DNA of 6,600 nucleotides. Origin: UKL13-2 sp040006575 (GTDB lineage: Bacteria > Pseudomonadota > Gammaproteobacteria > Burkholderiales > Usitatibacteraceae). Made by a program: the position numbers and the translations under genes. The stretch spans positions 1-6,600 of the forward strand of contig JBDTWS010000193.1 in the NCBI GenBank assembly GCA_040006575.1, in the 5' to 3' direction. Under the pieces are notes generated by a model, which was given only the letters and a program-made list of their open reading frames with translations, had not been told where the DNA came from and did not search any database. Numbering within the stretch: the stretch's first letter is position 1; each line of letters starts with the position of its first letter. This document shows positions 1 to 5,718 of the stretch, one piece after another.

Positions 1-59
1 TGCTGCTGAAGTCGAATTGGTAGCTCATTCGAGGTTTGCGTCGATGTCCAAATAGCTCC

Positions 60-160
60 CGTCATTCCCGCTTAGTTGCGAAACTGCGCGGGAATCCAGT
101 GGCGTTTGCCCGCACACTGCGACGAACGCCACTGGGTCCCCGCCTGCGCGGGGACGACGG
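60..160. repeat. Nested palindromic intergenic repeat (REP/BIME-like)
   Basis: The sequence holds two layers of inverted symmetry. The inner arms are perfect over 11 bp: CCAGTGGCGTT at 96-106 and AACGCCACTGG at 125-135, with an 18-nt loop. The outer arms are CGTCATTCCCGC at 60-71 and GCGGGGACGACG at 148-159, which pair at 10 of 12 positions. Each outer arm can also fold locally, as in the CCCCGCCTGCGCGGGG hairpin near 138-153. The motif GTCATTCCCGC...GCGGGAATCCA is a familiar type of dispersed intergenic repeat in proteobacteria; this is recognised by eye, without a search. The element lies about 50 bp past the stop codon of the minus-strand binding-protein gene, so it may protect or end that transcript. 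Confidence 0.7.
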
Positions 161-210
161 TGGTTATTCTTGCAAATCACAATTACAGGTCGAGTTGGAA
201 TTCGCGCCGC

Positions 211-1002
211 TCAAAACCCAACCGGCAACCCCGCCCCCAGCCATTTCATCGCGATCTTGTTCAGTTCCCCATTCGTCTTCGCAATGGCAATAATCGAATT
301 CACTTTTTCTGCCAGTTTCGCTTCGCCTTTATTCAAGCCAATAAAGCACGGCGAATCCTTGATCAGGAATTTCGTCACCGGTTTCTTCGGCGGGTTTTTG
401 GCGATGATAGCGGCGGCGACCACGTTGCCCGTCGCCACCAGTTCGACCTGGCCCGACAGGAACGCGGACATGGTGGTGTTGTTGTCTTCATAGCGTTTGA
501 GGTTGGCGGTCGGCGGCGCAATCTTGGTCAGCTCCAGGTCTTCCAGCGCGCCGCGCGTGACGCCGACTGTTTTCCCGGCGAGGTCTTCCACCTTGCTCAC
601 CGCCAGTTCCGGCGCACCGAACACGCCGGAGAAAAATGGCGCGTACGCCACGGTGAAGTCGATGGCTTTTTCGCGTTCGGGATTCTTGCCCAGGCTCGAA
701 ATCACCAGGTCCACTTTTTTGGTGGTGAGGTAGGGGATGCGGTTGGCACTCGTCACCGCCACCAGTTCGATCTTCACGCCGAGTTGCTTTGCAATATAGG
801 TCGCGACGTCAATGTCATAGCCGACTGGCTTCAAATCGGTTCCCACCGAACCGAACGGCGGAAAATCCTGTGGCACCGCGACTTTCAGTACCTTGGCTTT
901 CATGATGTCGTCCAGCGTATCGGCCTGGGCGATGGGTGCGACCAGCGTGATGACGGTGGCGGAGATGGCGAGGATGAGGCAAAGGAACAGGCGTTTCTGC
1001 AT
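211..1002 (-). CDS. Periplasmic amino-acid-type (family 3) ABC transporter substrate-binding protein
   Basis: This 263-residue protein has the length and layout of solute-binding family 3 (SBP_bac_3), the periplasmic receptors that deliver polar amino acids or related small molecules to ABC importers. Residues 1-27 form a Sec signal peptide (MQKR, then a hydrophobic stretch, then AQA before Asp28). The mature protein starts a typical first lobe (VAVPQDFPPFG). It carries the family signature G-Y-D-I-D-V-x3-I-A-x2-L at 61-74 and the ER pair in GKNPERE (Arg110), which in relatives holds the ligand carboxylate. The second-lobe segment SGQVELVATGNVV (183-195) has Gly192/Asn193 where glutamine- and histidine-binding relatives have an Asp that contacts the amino group, so the ligand may not be a standard amino acid. 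The start at 1002 is chosen because GGAG lies 6 nt upstream and the signal peptide follows at once. No permease or ATPase gene lies within the window, so it looks like an orphan receptor. The ligand is unknown. Confidence 0.93.
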   Translation of the reverse strand: MQKRLFLCLILAISATVITLVAPIAQADTLDDIMKAKVLKVAVPQDFPPFGSVGTDLKPVGYDIDVATYIAKQLGVKIELVAVTSANRIPYLTTKKVDLVISSLGKNPEREKAIDFTVAYAPFFSGVFGAPELAVSKVEDLAGKTVGVTRGALEDLELTKIAPPTANLKRYEDNNTTMSAFLSGQVELVATGNVVAAAIIAKNPPKKPVTKFLIKDSPCFIGLNKGEAKLAEKVNSIIAIAKTNGELNKIAMKWLGAGLPVGF

Positions 1003-1008
1003 GATGAA

Positions 1009-1012
1009 CTCC
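1009..1012 (-). promoter_or_regulatory. Shine-Dalgarno GGAG for the binding-protein gene
   Basis: Read on the minus strand, GGAG is followed by six bases and then ATG at 1002-1000. This decides the start: the frame stays open upstream to 1158, but that longer version would put about 52 unrelated residues before a clear signal peptide. Confidence 0.75.
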
Positions 1013-1240
1013 GGGCTTGGGGACGGGGGTGGTGAGTGGATAATGGATAAGGCATTCTGCTGCCGTAAAAAACCGGTGCGCGGCGCACTGAATTGGGGCT
1101 TTTCAAATAGCACTTGAGGCAAATAATGAGGCGCGAGTCTTTTCTTGGTGCATGCCATGGGTCAAACGGCTGCGGCCGCACGTGTTTGTTTTAATACAGC
1201 ATGCGGCGTGCCAACCTTTCAAGACGGGGTGCGGATTTGT

Positions 1241-1276
1241 CCGGCGCAAGACCGCGGAGTATCCTCGGCGTGCCGG
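1241..1276 (+). other. Two-tier hairpin in the probable leader of the caspase gene
   Basis: CCGGCGC (1241-1247) pairs with GTGCCGG (1270-1276) through 7 bp including one G-T pair. Inside it, CCGCGGA (1252-1258) and TCCTCGG (1262-1268) pair with one mismatch around the loop GTA. The 3' end of the hairpin is about 50 nt before the GTG start. No U-run follows, so a simple terminator is unlikely. It could stabilise the leader RNA or be part of a protein-binding site, or it could be chance in GC-rich DNA. Confidence 0.4.
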
Positions 1277-1313
1277 AGGGGGGCAGGCGGAAGGGCTGAG
1301 GTAGAGAGAGGCA

Positions 1314-1318
1314 GGGGA
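1314..1318 (+). promoter_or_regulatory. Shine-Dalgarno GGGGA before the GTG start of the caspase gene
   Basis: The purine-rich stretch GGCAGGGGAAG ends just before the start. GGGGA at 1314-1318 sits 8 nt upstream of GTG at 1327-1329. The site supports a GTG start because no in-frame ATG with a ribosome site precedes the signal peptide. Confidence 0.6.
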
Positions 1319-1326
1319 AGCGAAAA

Positions 1327-2799
1327 GTGAAAATATATAAATCACATTCAGCACTGGCAGCCGCATGCGTGGCGCTGTTCGCCTTTGTTTGCGACGCACC
1401 GGCCGCGCCTGCAAAGACGCCGGCCGAAAAGACAAAGTCCGCAGTCGGCAAGCCCGCTACCGCCAGGCCAGCTGCAGCCAAGCGGGCCCCCGCACCCGTC
1501 AAGGCATCACGTCTCGCGCTGGTAATTGGCAACGCTGATTACACAGCGAACAAACTCGGCAATCCCGTCAACGACGCGCGTGACGTGGCCGCCATGCTGA
1601 AGCAGTCCGGTTTCGAGGTCATCCTGCGCGAGAACGCCACGCTGAAGGACATGCACCTGGCGCTGCGCGAATTCGGCGACAAACTGAAGCGCGAAACGCT
1701 GGGGCTGTTTTATTTCGCAGGGCACGGCGTGCAGGTGCGCGGCCGCAATTTCCTGGTCGGCGTCGATGCCGATATTTCGCGCGAAGATGAAGTGGCCTTC
1801 AACGCGCTCGACCTGCAGGCGCTTCTGGAAAAAATGGACAGCGCGCGCAACCACACCAACATCATCATCCTCGACGCGTGTCGCAATAATCCGTTCGCCT
1901 CACGATTCAAGCTGGCCAACACCGGCCTGGCGCAAATCGATGCGCCGCCCGGCACGGTGGTGGCGTTCTCGACCGCGCCGGGCTCTGTGGCGGCCGATGG
2001 CAACGGCCGCAACGGGCTCTACACAAAATTCCTGCTCGCGCACCTCACGCAGCCCGGTGTGCGCATCGAGGACGCATTCAAGCAGGTGCGTGTCGCTGTG
2101 CGCAGTGAATCGAACAACCGGCAAACGCCTTGGGAAAGTACCTCGCTCGAAAACGAACTCATCCTGAAAGCGGCGCCGAAAGTGAAAGCGCCGGCGCCGG
2201 TCAAGACTGCGGCTTCACCGTCGGACAAGCCAGGCGCCCCCCGCGCGCCGCAGCCGCTGGGCGCTGCACCACACTTCATGGTGGGCGATAGCTGGGAATG
2301 GAAAATCACCGACAAATTGAGCGGCGAAGTGCGCACCGCCAAGCGCCGCATCGAGTCCATTACCGGTGAGGCGGTGACGTTCGACAATGGCGTGGTGCGC
2401 GATCCGGCAGGTAACACCATCACGGAAAAAATCGGCGGCAAGGTGCGCAGGTATTCGCCGTCAACACTGTTCTTCGTGTATCCGCTGACGCAGGGCCTGG
2501 CGTGGGGCGGCAAGATGGAAGAAGAGGTCGAGGACTATAAGGCCGATCACGAAATCAAGATCGGTGTTCAGGGCGAGGAAACACTGGCGACTGCGATGGG
2601 TCCGATGAAAACGATAAGGGTTGAGCGCAATTCAACCTGGAAGAGCCGCACCGGTAACAGGGCCGGGTCATCGCGCTGGACGTATTGGTACAACTCTGCG
2701 GTGAAGGTGCCGTTGAAGTACGAGAAGGTGAACATGACGAAGGATGGCAGGGTGTTTGTGCATGAGGTGCATGAGGTGGTGGGGTATCAGGTGAAGTGA
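1327..2799 (+). CDS. Exported caspase-family (C14) protein with C-terminal beta-rich domain
   Basis: The 490-residue product starts with a probable Sec signal peptide (basic MKIYK, a hydrophobic core at about 9-22, then DAPAAPA), followed by an Ala/Pro/Lys-rich linker to residue 60. A caspase-like p20 fold spans about 62-280: it opens with RLALVIGNADY, has the catalytic histidine in YFAGHG (His133) and the catalytic cysteine in ILDACRNNPF (Cys185). Both dyad residues are present, so it should be an active cysteine peptidase; bacterial relatives usually cut after basic residues. A second Ala/Pro/Lys linker (281-315) leads to a C-terminal domain (316-490) beginning GDSWEWKITD and ending HEVVGYQVK. 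Its alternating hydrophobic pattern suggests beta strands, perhaps for binding to the cell surface or a partner. I do not know its name. The start is GTG with GGGGA 8 nt upstream. Biological role is unknown. No death-domain partner, inhibitor or toxin gene is nearby, so a role in defence or cell death is not shown. Confidence 0.92.
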   Translation: MKIYKSHSALAAACVALFAFVCDAPAAPAKTPAEKTKSAVGKPATARPAAAKRAPAPVKASRLALVIGNADYTANKLGNPVNDARDVAAMLKQSGFEVILRENATLKDMHLALREFGDKLKRETLGLFYFAGHGVQVRGRNFLVGVDADISREDEVAFNALDLQALLEKMDSARNHTNIIILDACRNNPFASRFKLANTGLAQIDAPPGTVVAFSTAPGSVAADGNGRNGLYTKFLLAHLTQPGVRIEDAFKQVRVAVRSESNNRQTPWESTSLENELILKAAPKVKAPAPVKTAASPSDKPGAPRAPQPLGAAPHFMVGDSWEWKITDKLSGEVRTAKRRIESITGEAVTFDNGVVRDPAGNTITEKIGGKVRRYSPSTLFFVYPLTQGLAWGGKMEEEVEDYKADHEIKIGVQGEETLATAMGPMKTIRVERNSTWKSRTGNRAGSSRWTYWYNSAVKVPLKYEKVNMTKDGRVFVHEVHEVVGYQVK

Positions 2800-2823
2800 G
2801 CTGGACGTCTGAATAATAAATTA

Positions 2824-2958
2824 CCGTTCGCCCTGAGCTTGTCGAAGGGTCGGAGGGGTTGAATCCCGTTGCGGTAACCTGCCTAAATGTTTTGCCAATG
2901 TTCGTAGCTCAAACTTCTCCAGCCCATCACAACCCTTCGACAGGCTCAGGGCGAACGG
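2824..2958. repeat. Paired-arm palindromic element, copy 1
   Basis: Two 27-bp arms face each other at 2824-2850 and 2932-2958 and pair at 26 of 27 positions. Each contains the core GCCCTGAGC(C/T)TGTCGAAGGG or its reverse complement. Pairing continues imperfectly inward, around an internal stretch that includes CGTAGCTCAAAC (2903-2914). The core is a well-known abundant intergenic repeat of GC-rich proteobacteria (by recognition). It begins 25 bp after the caspase stop codon and would form a long hairpin in that transcript, so it may act as its 3' end or barrier. It has no coding capacity, so any movement would depend on an enzyme encoded elsewhere. Confidence 0.85.
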
Positions 2959-3035
2959 TGGGGGTTTTGAACTAGACCTGCACGGGGCGAACGGTGGGGG
3001 GTTTTGAACTAGACGTGCTTGGGGCAAACGGTGGG
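2949..3035. repeat. 36/37-bp tandem repeat, about 2.4 copies
   Basis: Unit 1 (2949-2984) and unit 2 (2985-3021) both run GGGCGAACGGTGGGGG, TTTTGAACTAGAC, then C/G-TG and a variable trinucleotide. Unit 2 has one extra G. A third, partial unit (GGGCAAACGGTGGG) occupies 3022-3035. The first bases of every unit are the outer end of the palindromic element's right arm, so the array grew from that edge. It is too short and lacks unique spacers, so it is not a CRISPR array. Confidence 0.8.
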
Positions 3036-3082
3036 AACACATTGAAAAGGCCTGCAGGATGTATGCGCAGGAGGCGCACGCG

Positions 3083-3114
3083 TTGCATGAGGTGTTGGGG
3101 TATCAGGTGAAGTG
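3083..3114 (+). pseudogene. Remnant second copy of the caspase gene 3' end
   Basis: These 32 bp match the last coding bases of the caspase gene (2767-2798) at 30 positions. Read in the equivalent frame they give LHEVLGYQVK, against VHEVVGYQVK in the intact gene, and the reading frame continues backward as MYAQEAHA in a comparable register. The stop is lost (TGC instead of TGA). There is no start, no catalytic domain and no ribosome site, so this is a leftover. It may be the tail of a deleted paralogue or one side of a partial tandem duplication. The two substitutions and diverged flank suggest an old event or a related but distinct parent gene. Confidence 0.65.
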
Positions 3115-3147
3115 CGGAGTTGATTGCGCCAGGCCCAAAAAGAATCC

Positions 3148-3281
3148 CCGTTCGCCCTGAGCCTGTCGAAGGGTCGGATGGGCTGAATGCTGCCGAATAA
3201 TTCGCTTCAATCTTCGTCCTTGCAGCGTAGCTCAAACATCACCAGCCGATCCGAACCCTTCGACAGGCTCAGGGCGATCGG
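3148..3281. repeat. Paired-arm palindromic element, copy 2
   Basis: The arms at 3148-3174 and 3255-3281 pair at 26 of 27 positions. They differ by one base from the corresponding arms of copy 1 at 2824-2958. Inward pairing continues through CGGAT and GGCTG with one bulge. The interior has diverged from copy 1 but still shares CGTAGCTCAAAC (3226-3237) and the neighbouring CCAGCC. It lies 33 bp past the caspase 3'-end remnant, much as copy 1 lies 25 bp past the intact gene. Translations of these arms give meaningless LALSLSKG-type peptides. Confidence 0.85.
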
Positions 3282-3461
3282 TGGGAATTGTGACATTGAC
3301 GAGCTAAATGCCAAGGCGACAATTGCTCGAAACCAGTAGTCGAGCGATTCCTCTATTTTCCTGTGGCATATTCCCGTCGTTCGACGAACAATACGCACTC
3401 ACTCGCCATAAAGCGTGAGTTCGGAAGCATCAACACAATTACCAGCAAAACAGAGTAAAGA

Positions 3462-3519
3462 TCAAGCACCAGAGCCGATCTACAGCCATTTATGGCTGGA
3501 AATCCGCACCAGTGCTTGA
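3462..3519. repeat. 58-bp imperfect palindrome upstream of fadH
   Basis: TCAAGCAC at 3462-3469 mirrors GTGCTTGA at 3512-3519, and CAGCCAT (3483-3489) mirrors ATGGCTG (3492-3498) around a TT centre. All pairs share one centre at 3490.5 without gaps, giving 22 of 28 matching pairs. It ends 76 bp before the fadH start. It could be a regulator-binding site, a leader hairpin or a decayed small repeat element. It is unrelated in sequence to the two larger paired-arm elements. Confidence 0.6.
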
Positions 3520-3585
3520 CTTTGCAATGGCGTGAAAGCCGAAGTTCGCTTCCCACCCAAAACAAAAAACGCGCCACCCCTCGCC

Positions 3586-3589
3586 GGAG
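3586..3589 (+). promoter_or_regulatory. Shine-Dalgarno GGAG deciding the GTG start of fadH
   Basis: GGAG is followed by CCACAA and then GTG at 3596. The frame has a stop at 3533-3535 and no ATG, GTG or TTG between that stop and 3596. No usual start occurs between 3596 and the point where similarity to E. coli FadH begins. The GTG is therefore the best start, even though it adds a Ser/Pro-rich leader. Confidence 0.75.
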
Positions 3590-3595
3590 CCACAA

Positions 3596-5668
3596 GTGAT
3601 TTCACCTTCGCCATCGCCCTCATCCTCGTCCTCGCCCTCGCACGCCTCCCATTACCCCCATCTGCTCGCGCCCCTCGATCTCGGCTTCACCACGCTCAAG
3701 AACCGCGTCCTCATGGGTTCGATGCACACCGGTCTTGAGGACAAGGCAAAAGACTTCCCCAAGCTCGCCGCCTATTTCGCAGCGCGCGCACGCGGCGGTG
3801 TGGGGCTGATGGTGACCGGCGGATTTGCGCCCAATGTTGAAGGCTGGCTTTCGCCTTTCGGTTCACGCCTCGCGTCTTCAAGCTCCGCCAAAAAACATCG
3901 CATCATCACCGACGCCGTCCACACCGATGGTGGAAAAATCGCGTTGCAAATCCTGCACGCGGGCCGATATGGATACAGCCCGTTCTCCGTTGCCCCCTCC
4001 AAAATCCGCTCACCCATCACACCGTTCACCCCACGTGAATTAACCGCACGCGGCATCGAGCGCCAGATCAAATGTTTCGTGCGCGCCGCCGTGCTGGCGC
4101 GCGAGGGCGGCTATGACGGCGTGGAGGTGATGGGCTCGGAAGGATATTTCATCAACGAATTCCTGGCCGCGCACACCAATCACCGCACCGACGAATGGGG
4201 CGGCAGTTATGAAAACCGCATGCGCCTGCCGGTGGAAATCGTGCGCCGCACGCGGGAAGCCGTGGGCAAGGATTTCATCATCATCTATCGCCTGTCGATG
4301 CTGGACCTGATTCCCGATGGCCAGAGCTGGGAAGAAGTGGTGATGCTGGCGAAGGCCATCGAAAAGGCCGGCGCCACCCTCATCAACACCGGCATCGGCT
4401 GGCATGAAGCGCGCGTACCGACCATCGCGACCTCGGTGCCGCGCGGCGCCTTCGCGTGGGTCACGAAAAAAATGAAAGCGGAGGTGAGCATTCCGCTGGT
4501 CACCACCAATCGCATCAACGCGCCCGAGGTGGCCGAACAAATCATCGCCGACGGGTGTGCCGACATGGTGTCGATGGCGCGTCCGCTGCTGGCCGATCCG
4601 GATTTTGTAATCAAGTCAGCCGCCGGCAAGGCCGATGAAATCAACACCTGCATCGGCTGCAACCAGGCGTGCCTCGATCATGTGTTCAAGCAGCAGCTCG
4701 CTTCGTGCCTGGTCAATCCGCGCGCATGCCATGAAACGGAACTGGTGTTCCGCACTGCACCGAAAAAGAAAAGCATCGCGGTTGTCGGCGCGGGACCAGC
4801 GGGCCTCGCCTGCGCGACTGCGCTCGCGGAATGCGGTCATCTCGTGGAATTGTTCGACGCCGCCGGCGAAATCGGTGGCCAGTTCAACATGGCCAAGCTG
4901 ATCCCGGGCAAGGAAGAATTCCACGAAACGCTGCGCTACTTCCGCCGCAAGATCGAAACCACCGGCGTGAAATTGAATCTGAATCGCCGCGTAGGTGTCG
5001 ACGATCTCAAGGGCTTCGACGACGTGATCCTCGCCACCGGTGTGCTGCCGCGCGATCCCAAAATTCCCGGCCAGGATATGCCGCACGTGCTGTCGTACAT
5101 CGACGTGCTGCTGCACAAGAAGCCGGTAGGAAAAAGAGTCGCGGTCATTGGCGCAGGCGGCATCGGTTTCGACGTGTCGGAATTCCTGGTGCACGAAGGC
5201 CATTCGCCCACGCTGGACAATGCGGAGTGGATGAAAGAGTGGGGTGTCACCGATCCGTCGCAAGCGCGCGGCGGTGTCACCAAGCCGGAGGTCTCACCAC
5301 CCGCGCGGCACGTTGTGCTGCTGCAGCGTAAGGCATCACAGCCCGGCAAGGGGCTCGGCAAGACGACCGGCTGGATTCACCGCGCGGCATTGAAAAAGAA
5401 AAAAGTCGAGATGATTGCCGGCGCCAACTATATCGGCATTGATGAGAAAGGCTTGCACATCACCTACGGCGAGAAGCACGAAAATCCAACGCTCATCGAG
5501 GTGGACAATATCGTGTTGTGCACGGGGCAGGAGCCGCTGCGTGAATTGCAGGCGCCACTGGAAGCGGCGGGGGTGAAGGTGCATCTGGTGGGTGGCGCGT
5601 TTGAAGCGGGAGAGCTCGATGCAAAACGGGCGATTGACCAGGCGACCCGATTGGCTGTGACGCTGTAG
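3596..5668 (+). CDS. fadH: NADPH-dependent 2,4-dienoyl-CoA reductase (FadH)
   Basis: FadH reduces 2,4-dienoyl-CoA with NADPH to 3-enoyl-CoA, so that polyunsaturated fatty acids with even-position double bonds can pass through beta-oxidation in the cytoplasm. The 690-residue protein matches E. coli FadH (about 672 residues) almost end to end. The N-terminal FMN-binding TIM barrel begins APLDLGFTTLKNRVLMGSMH. It keeps the catalytic tyrosine in GSEGYFINEF (Tyr184) and histidine in NTGIGWHEAR (His270). The four 4Fe-4S cysteines are 352, 355, 359 and 371 (CIGCNQAC, then SC). The FAD motif VGAGPAGLA (397-405) and the second dinucleotide motif IGAGGIGFD (518-526) follow, then GLGKTTGWIHR (586-596). 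All key residues are present, so it should be active. It differs by an extra N-terminal stretch of about 17 residues, mostly Ser and Pro. The start is GTG with GGAG six bases upstream. No other beta-oxidation gene is in view, and it appears to be transcribed alone. Confidence 0.97.
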   Translation: MISPSPSPSSSSSPSHASHYPHLLAPLDLGFTTLKNRVLMGSMHTGLEDKAKDFPKLAAYFAARARGGVGLMVTGGFAPNVEGWLSPFGSRLASSSSAKKHRIITDAVHTDGGKIALQILHAGRYGYSPFSVAPSKIRSPITPFTPRELTARGIERQIKCFVRAAVLAREGGYDGVEVMGSEGYFINEFLAAHTNHRTDEWGGSYENRMRLPVEIVRRTREAVGKDFIIIYRLSMLDLIPDGQSWEEVVMLAKAIEKAGATLINTGIGWHEARVPTIATSVPRGAFAWVTKKMKAEVSIPLVTTNRINAPEVAEQIIADGCADMVSMARPLLADPDFVIKSAAGKADEINTCIGCNQACLDHVFKQQLASCLVNPRACHETELVFRTAPKKKSIAVVGAGPAGLACATALAECGHLVELFDAAGEIGGQFNMAKLIPGKEEFHETLRYFRRKIETTGVKLNLNRRVGVDDLKGFDDVILATGVLPRDPKIPGQDMPHVLSYIDVLLHKKPVGKRVAVIGAGGIGFDVSEFLVHEGHSPTLDNAEWMKEWGVTDPSQARGGVTKPEVSPPARHVVLLQRKASQPGKGLGKTTGWIHRAALKKKKVEMIAGANYIGIDEKGLHITYGEKHENPTLIEVDNIVLCTGQEPLRELQAPLEAAGVKVHLVGGAFEAGELDAKRAIDQATRLAVTL
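3602..3640 (+). repeat. Ser/Pro codon microsatellite at the fadH N-terminus
   Basis: Thirteen consecutive codons encode only Ser and Pro (residues 3-15), built mainly from TCG, TCC and CCC in short, hexamer-like repeats such as TCCTCGTCCTCG. E. coli FadH lacks this segment and starts directly at the position equivalent to HYPHLLAPLDLG. The pyrimidine-rich run on the coding strand could expand or contract by slippage. Confidence 0.7.
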
Positions 5669-5684
5669 GCAAATCCCGAGGAGA

Positions 5685-5708
5685 CGAGGCTAGCGCTAGC
5701 GCGCCTCG
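5685..5708. terminator. GC-rich hairpin between convergent genes, probable two-way terminator
   Basis: CGAGGC (5685-5690) pairs with GCCTCG (5703-5708), and the interior contains the perfect palindrome GCTAGCGCTAGC. The hairpin begins 17 nt after the fadH stop and ends 10 nt before the stop of the opposing regulator gene, the right place to end both transcripts. Neither side has a T-run, so it is not a textbook intrinsic terminator. It may act as an RNA 3'-end stabiliser or need Rho. Confidence 0.5.
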
Positions 5709-5718
5709 CCGCATCACG

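Larger units (their letters stand above)
1003..1326. other. Divergent intergenic region between binding protein and caspase genes
   Basis: This 324-bp spacer should hold promoters for both divergent genes. No strong consensus promoter is visible. For the minus-strand gene, TTTACG - 18 bp - CATTAT (read on the minus strand, about 1040-1069) is a weak match. For the plus-strand gene, TTTTCA (1100-1105) - 16 bp - AATAAT (1122-1127) is another weak candidate, and would imply a leader of nearly 200 nt. Small symmetric sites are the perfect palindrome TGCGGCCGCA at 1171-1180 and the short hairpin GTGCG-CGG-CGCAC at 1076-1088. A larger hairpin at 1241-1276 is listed separately. I see no small gene with a convincing ribosome site. 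Confidence 0.5.
3282..3595. other. Intergenic region upstream of fadH
   Basis: This 314-bp stretch has no supportable gene. It contains a small hairpin at 3397-3420 (ACTCAC with GTGAGT and an inner GC/GC pair around CATAAA), the short palindrome CGTCGTTCGACG near 3375-3387, and the 58-bp palindrome at 3462-3519 described separately. TTGACT at 3516-3521 resembles a -35 box, but no acceptable -10 box follows at the right distance, so the fadH promoter is not identified. Confidence 0.5.

Noticed and set aside
76..1035. Long open frame on the plus strand opposite the binding-protein gene
   Set aside because: Its translation is rich in Arg, His and Phe with no recognisable domain, and it is an antisense shadow of a well-supported family-3 binding protein.
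1003..1158. Longer start for the binding protein at 1158
   Set aside because: It adds about 52 residues of non-conserved sequence before an obvious signal peptide, while the ATG at 1002 has GGAG six bases upstream.
1327..2799. Lipoprotein anchor at Cys22 of the caspase protein
   Set aside because: The residues before the cysteine (AFV) do not fit a normal lipobox, so a soluble exported form is more likely.
211..2799. Binding protein and caspase as a joint sensing-and-killing system
   Set aside because: The genes are divergent, separated by 324 bp, belong to common unrelated families, and share no visible domain or regulatory site, so the idea has no support beyond adjacency.
2949..3035. Possible CRISPR-like array
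   Set aside because: The units are direct head-to-tail copies with no unique spacers, there are only about 2.4 of them, and no cas gene is near.
2821..3398. Small minus-strand open frames containing LALSLSKG or similar peptides
   Set aside because: These are translations of the palindromic repeat arms, a common cause of false small-gene calls, and have no good ribosome sites or conserved domains.
3353..3595. 80-residue minus-strand open frame with a hydrophobic stretch (VLLVIVLML)
   Set aside because: It overlaps the 58-bp palindrome and the fadH ribosome site and shows no recognisable family or clear ribosome site, so I cannot support it.
4616..5263. 215-residue open frame opposite fadH
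   Set aside because: It is an antisense shadow: fadH is supported across this whole stretch by similarity and catalytic residues, and the opposite frame has shadow-like composition.
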